Shown here in pieces: positions 63,601-64,000 of a DNA stretch of 64,000 nt. The position numbers and the translations under genes are program-made. The notes below the pieces were generated by a model. It ran no database searches. It was not told where the DNA came from and saw only the letters and a program-made list of their open reading frames with translations. This stretch comes from Bacillota bacterium (GTDB lineage Bacteria > Bacillota > Clostridia > Acetivibrionales > DTU013), in the NCBI GenBank assembly GCA_023433505.1, contig JAEZCO010000004.1, positions 68,681 through 132,680 of the forward strand, in the 5' to 3' direction. Position 1 is the first letter of the stretch. Every line of letters starts with the position of its first letter.

Positions 63601-64000
63601 AGTGAAGCCGACTGGGACATTATGGACATGGCCGCATACGGAATGGGCGGTTATATGAATAAGACTAAGCTGGTGCAGAATGCGCTTACGCTTTACAGCA
63701 GAGCCAACAGACCTGCAACAGACTTTGAAAGAGTCGTTATCTCCATGACGTCTATGGGAATCAACGCCAGAAAAGTCGACGACGGCAAAGGAGGCACAGC
63801 CGATTTTATCGGAAAAATTGCAAACTTTAAGGCTGCGGATCCCACGCCCGATCTGGGTACCATCAACAATTATATTTTTGCGTTAATCGCATATGACAGC
63901 GGGAATTACACGCTGCCGGGAAATGCTTACTGGACAAGAGAAAAGGTAGTGAATCATATCCTTTCAAAGCAATTTGAAGACGGAGGCTGGGCGCTTTCGG
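57616..64000 (+). CDS. Giant surface protein with transcobalamin-like, LRR and FIVAR-type domains (3' end outside window)
   Basis: The frame is open from ATG 57616 to the window edge, 2,128 codons without a stop. In order: signal peptide (about 1-33, cut near VMAA); Ig-like domain (35-130); a DUF4430/transcobalamin C-terminal-like domain (136-275; VWINFRDGERFSEILANFL and GWLYMVNNQLPDYGMSNYI); FIVAR-like helices (289-415); about 25 BspA-type leucine-rich repeats (about 490-1260); Ig-like group 2 (1289-1365); cadherin-like sheet (1369-1455); a surface module rich in Gly and Trp (1456-1732); two FIVAR copies (1831-1970); and, from 1975, a helical region ending FEDGGWALS, like prenyltransferase/transcobalamin alpha barrels. 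With riboswitch 4 upstream, it probably binds a corrinoid at the cell surface. Confidence 0.85.
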   Translation, partial: MKNMYKKNLYRSLSMMLVLVMLFSLFSTGVMAAPGSGEPPVVTGPQSVTVIAGSSASFTVTAEVYAPPAEYQWENSTDGGNTWVPIESATAAKYDIAAAAKDMDGSEYRCIVTDADNLSTTSSAATLTVTEKKLALAIEKFTLGLGYHTEPVWINFRDGERFSEILANFLGDTNYRSTGSFGSNFYLSGIKDQGRMDTPTPPAYIMDHISSLGERAEPDWLQEFDYTGQAGWLYMVNNQLPDYGMSNYIPHDGDVIRLMFSIYGLGSDVSVPTWGEPPIQSSFANYDTAIKVLADFDANPDKAALMATHRVSAAYNVLIAKVTDLTVSQTDVNNALAQFNASLVPVDKTALRGTIADAESRNQENYTAKTWSAMQTALAAAKTVEADENVTATEVEASNTALKAALTALEVLSTEPAAIANPKIKSVLAVALGKPADYPDALTIGRLNELTAPVDLSSTDATDADIIAVAPLLKNTPSINLSNNTLLTPAVVKREVYDWTVPKSLNFSGCTGITSIPANAFYVTTFPRYSIPLSGIILPDTVTSIGTYAFMSTEITEITIPGGAVMSNNALGSCAKLTKVIIGPGQTTLGTGIFQNCTSLTDVTFPSGLTAVGDNCFQNTGLATFNIPSSVTSVGAYSFAATKLKSLEIPSTLTKIGNYAFSSITTLSSAEVPDTVTTIGSGVFSSCGNLETAVVKCSLTSTASRMFSSCANLKTVTFGTNVTLLPDSTFESSKPLTSVNLPSTITTLGNSVFKSSGISAVDIGNATTLGTSLFEGCTNIKDLSDIKLNASVTQIPNRMFYGCTGIVNAAIPEGITKIGDYSFYGATGLKTITFPSTLDTISNYAFYNATSLKAITFPSALTTITSYAFYNCKALESVHVPLLTTMGDGVFGGCISLTSVTFASGITKLPNYTFTTTTSLTSLTLPSSITALGDGCFSYSGLSSMDISNITTLGKEVFSNCNNIKDTNDIIFHPSITALNDTFKGCTGIIKITLPAQIKTITANTFSGCINATEADFSGLDPDPAKFLATVQGCSKIASIGDVKLPEGLSKLPNNFYYGCTGLINATIPATITELGDSAFRSSGITEITIPDTVTKIGQQAFSGCSRLIYIKLPVYLESLNNGVFADCSSLLTVVMPTSTASTDAGKKIGQSAFQGCLSLSSLTLPDTITGIDILGFYNSGIRELNLGNITAYGTQSFQGSKLESVILAEGTTKLITSTTPFGLMSELRYVELSSTMQLPSTDNTNKNLFNNQSIKLINAKRKPGFTAADATAMSFPASAVILYSTSTDTGITEKSVKLSLDDTHTVTHAIPAEKTLEWGSTNPTVASFTNGVITGKGMGTAFVYVKSTDDTYSDVIKVTVANDSESALKSLSVSGITMINPFDAGKRSFMACAYTGDRMTVSVLAADSRATVAVNDKPVNQGALVTVTGEKLIKIKVMAVNEESAEYTVSVSYIPKQAADIELLEFLPAPGQFINDAVWGGLDKNEWGGGFGASLGGFGGQVTLKFKTPVKNDPQNPYGADFKIDGNAFKGWWEPGGVMVAQDKDHDGKPDKWYTLAGSMHYTDSVIWDYELTYINPTPFEFTEGKSIPWISNKGTAGIIEVNGYHGGSYYPDPARYPLVNVPGDRYTTSGVFLPQSVLNGNQQELVFGYFDVLGTGTYLPYEIAPNPYSAGLTQASGDAFDISWAVDENGLPVNLDEISFVKAYTAEVINGGAVGDYSSEFCGFHITPANELVGETAGARSITVLYDGKTLDIPAVDGQYVYDVPVSAAIVNVKVDTDAENIYINNQKMGANIASSDINRSKDVIRVVTQSGNNTPVIYYLRFTAKPSSSQVDKSTLQASVTSAAKLVEAQYTAATWLVFDTALSVAKSMLNSVKATQSEVNGMSSVLQQMIDGLVKVAPDPTVDKAALDTLITSTASLVQSEYTTESWAALATALSAANAVNNSADAKQDEVDAAVTALQQAIDGLVKAVPVVPKETQIQNVLAAVSQQLKGSEADWDIMDMAAYGMGGYMNKTKLVQNALTLYSRANRPATDFERVVISMTSMGINARKVDDGKGGTADFIGKIANFKAADPTPDLGTINNYIFALIAYDSGNYTLPGNAYWTREKVVNHILSKQFEDGGWALS

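Noticed and set aside
1..64000. CRISPR arrays, tRNA or rRNA genes, phage genes, intact transposases
   Set aside because: No regularly spaced direct repeats with spacers, no tRNA-like or rRNA segments and no transposase or phage structural motifs were seen while reading both strands.

Overview
The window reads as chromosome of a spore-forming, anaerobic Firmicute of the class Clostridia. Supporting evidence is a SpoVB-type flippase, a Spo0E-like phosphatase, an EndoAI/EndoA (MazEF) pair of Bacillus type, CtsR boxes in front of an Hsp20 gene, strong AGGAGG ribosome-binding sites with many TTG/GTG starts, and several cobalamin riboswitches. I see no rRNA, tRNA, CRISPR array, prophage or intact transposase.

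Layout. 1-8750: tail of a ribose-type ABC importer, a PadR regulator with a frame-broken SEDS membrane protein, spoVB, a CtsR-controlled hsp20, and a LacI regulator with ribokinase. 8790-9480: a Phd/VapC-like toxin-antitoxin pair. 9484-17900: a MocR regulator, an envelope-polysaccharide group (GT4, DUF4330-like protein, O-antigen ligase), then nnr and alr. 18130-23700: an SGNH plus MBOAT acyl-transfer pair placed between alr and mazEF, then a membrane-anchored flavoprotein. 23980-28430: a URO-D superfamily protein, AraC regulator, ferredoxin-type aldo/keto reductase and a hydrolase.

28460-42600 is a glycan-use locus: large membrane AraC sensor-regulator, LplB/LplC-type permeases with their lipoprotein, GH38 mannosidase, a GH106-like enzyme and two more URO-D superfamily proteins. 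Much of it (about 28460-38820) is visibly richer in G+C than its flanks. Two radical SAM genes and a small XRE module follow.

45640-64000 is organised around cobalamin. One cobalamin riboswitch precedes cobO (cobalamin adenosyltransferase). Two more stand in tandem after it, in front of a long operon: Spo0E-like protein, URO-D/thioredoxin fusion, thioredoxin-like protein, CobW GTPase, nucleoside hydrolase, complete ABC importer, BioB-like radical SAM enzyme and DUF2292 protein. A fourth, divergent riboswitch precedes a surface protein of more than 2,100 residues whose first domains resemble the transcobalamin C-terminal domain and whose last visible part resembles the alpha/alpha barrel seen in transcobalamin and prenyltransferases. 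The parts suggest surface capture, import, adenosylation and use of corrinoids in methyl transfer; the role of the long operon is not known to me and is the best candidate here for an undescribed system.

The intergenic DNA holds structured repeats: three copies of a multi-hairpin element (17918, 23863, 47031), three copies of a shorter motif around a GCAAATGC hairpin (18009, 21711, 36195), and a run of perfect hairpins between riboswitches 2 and 3.
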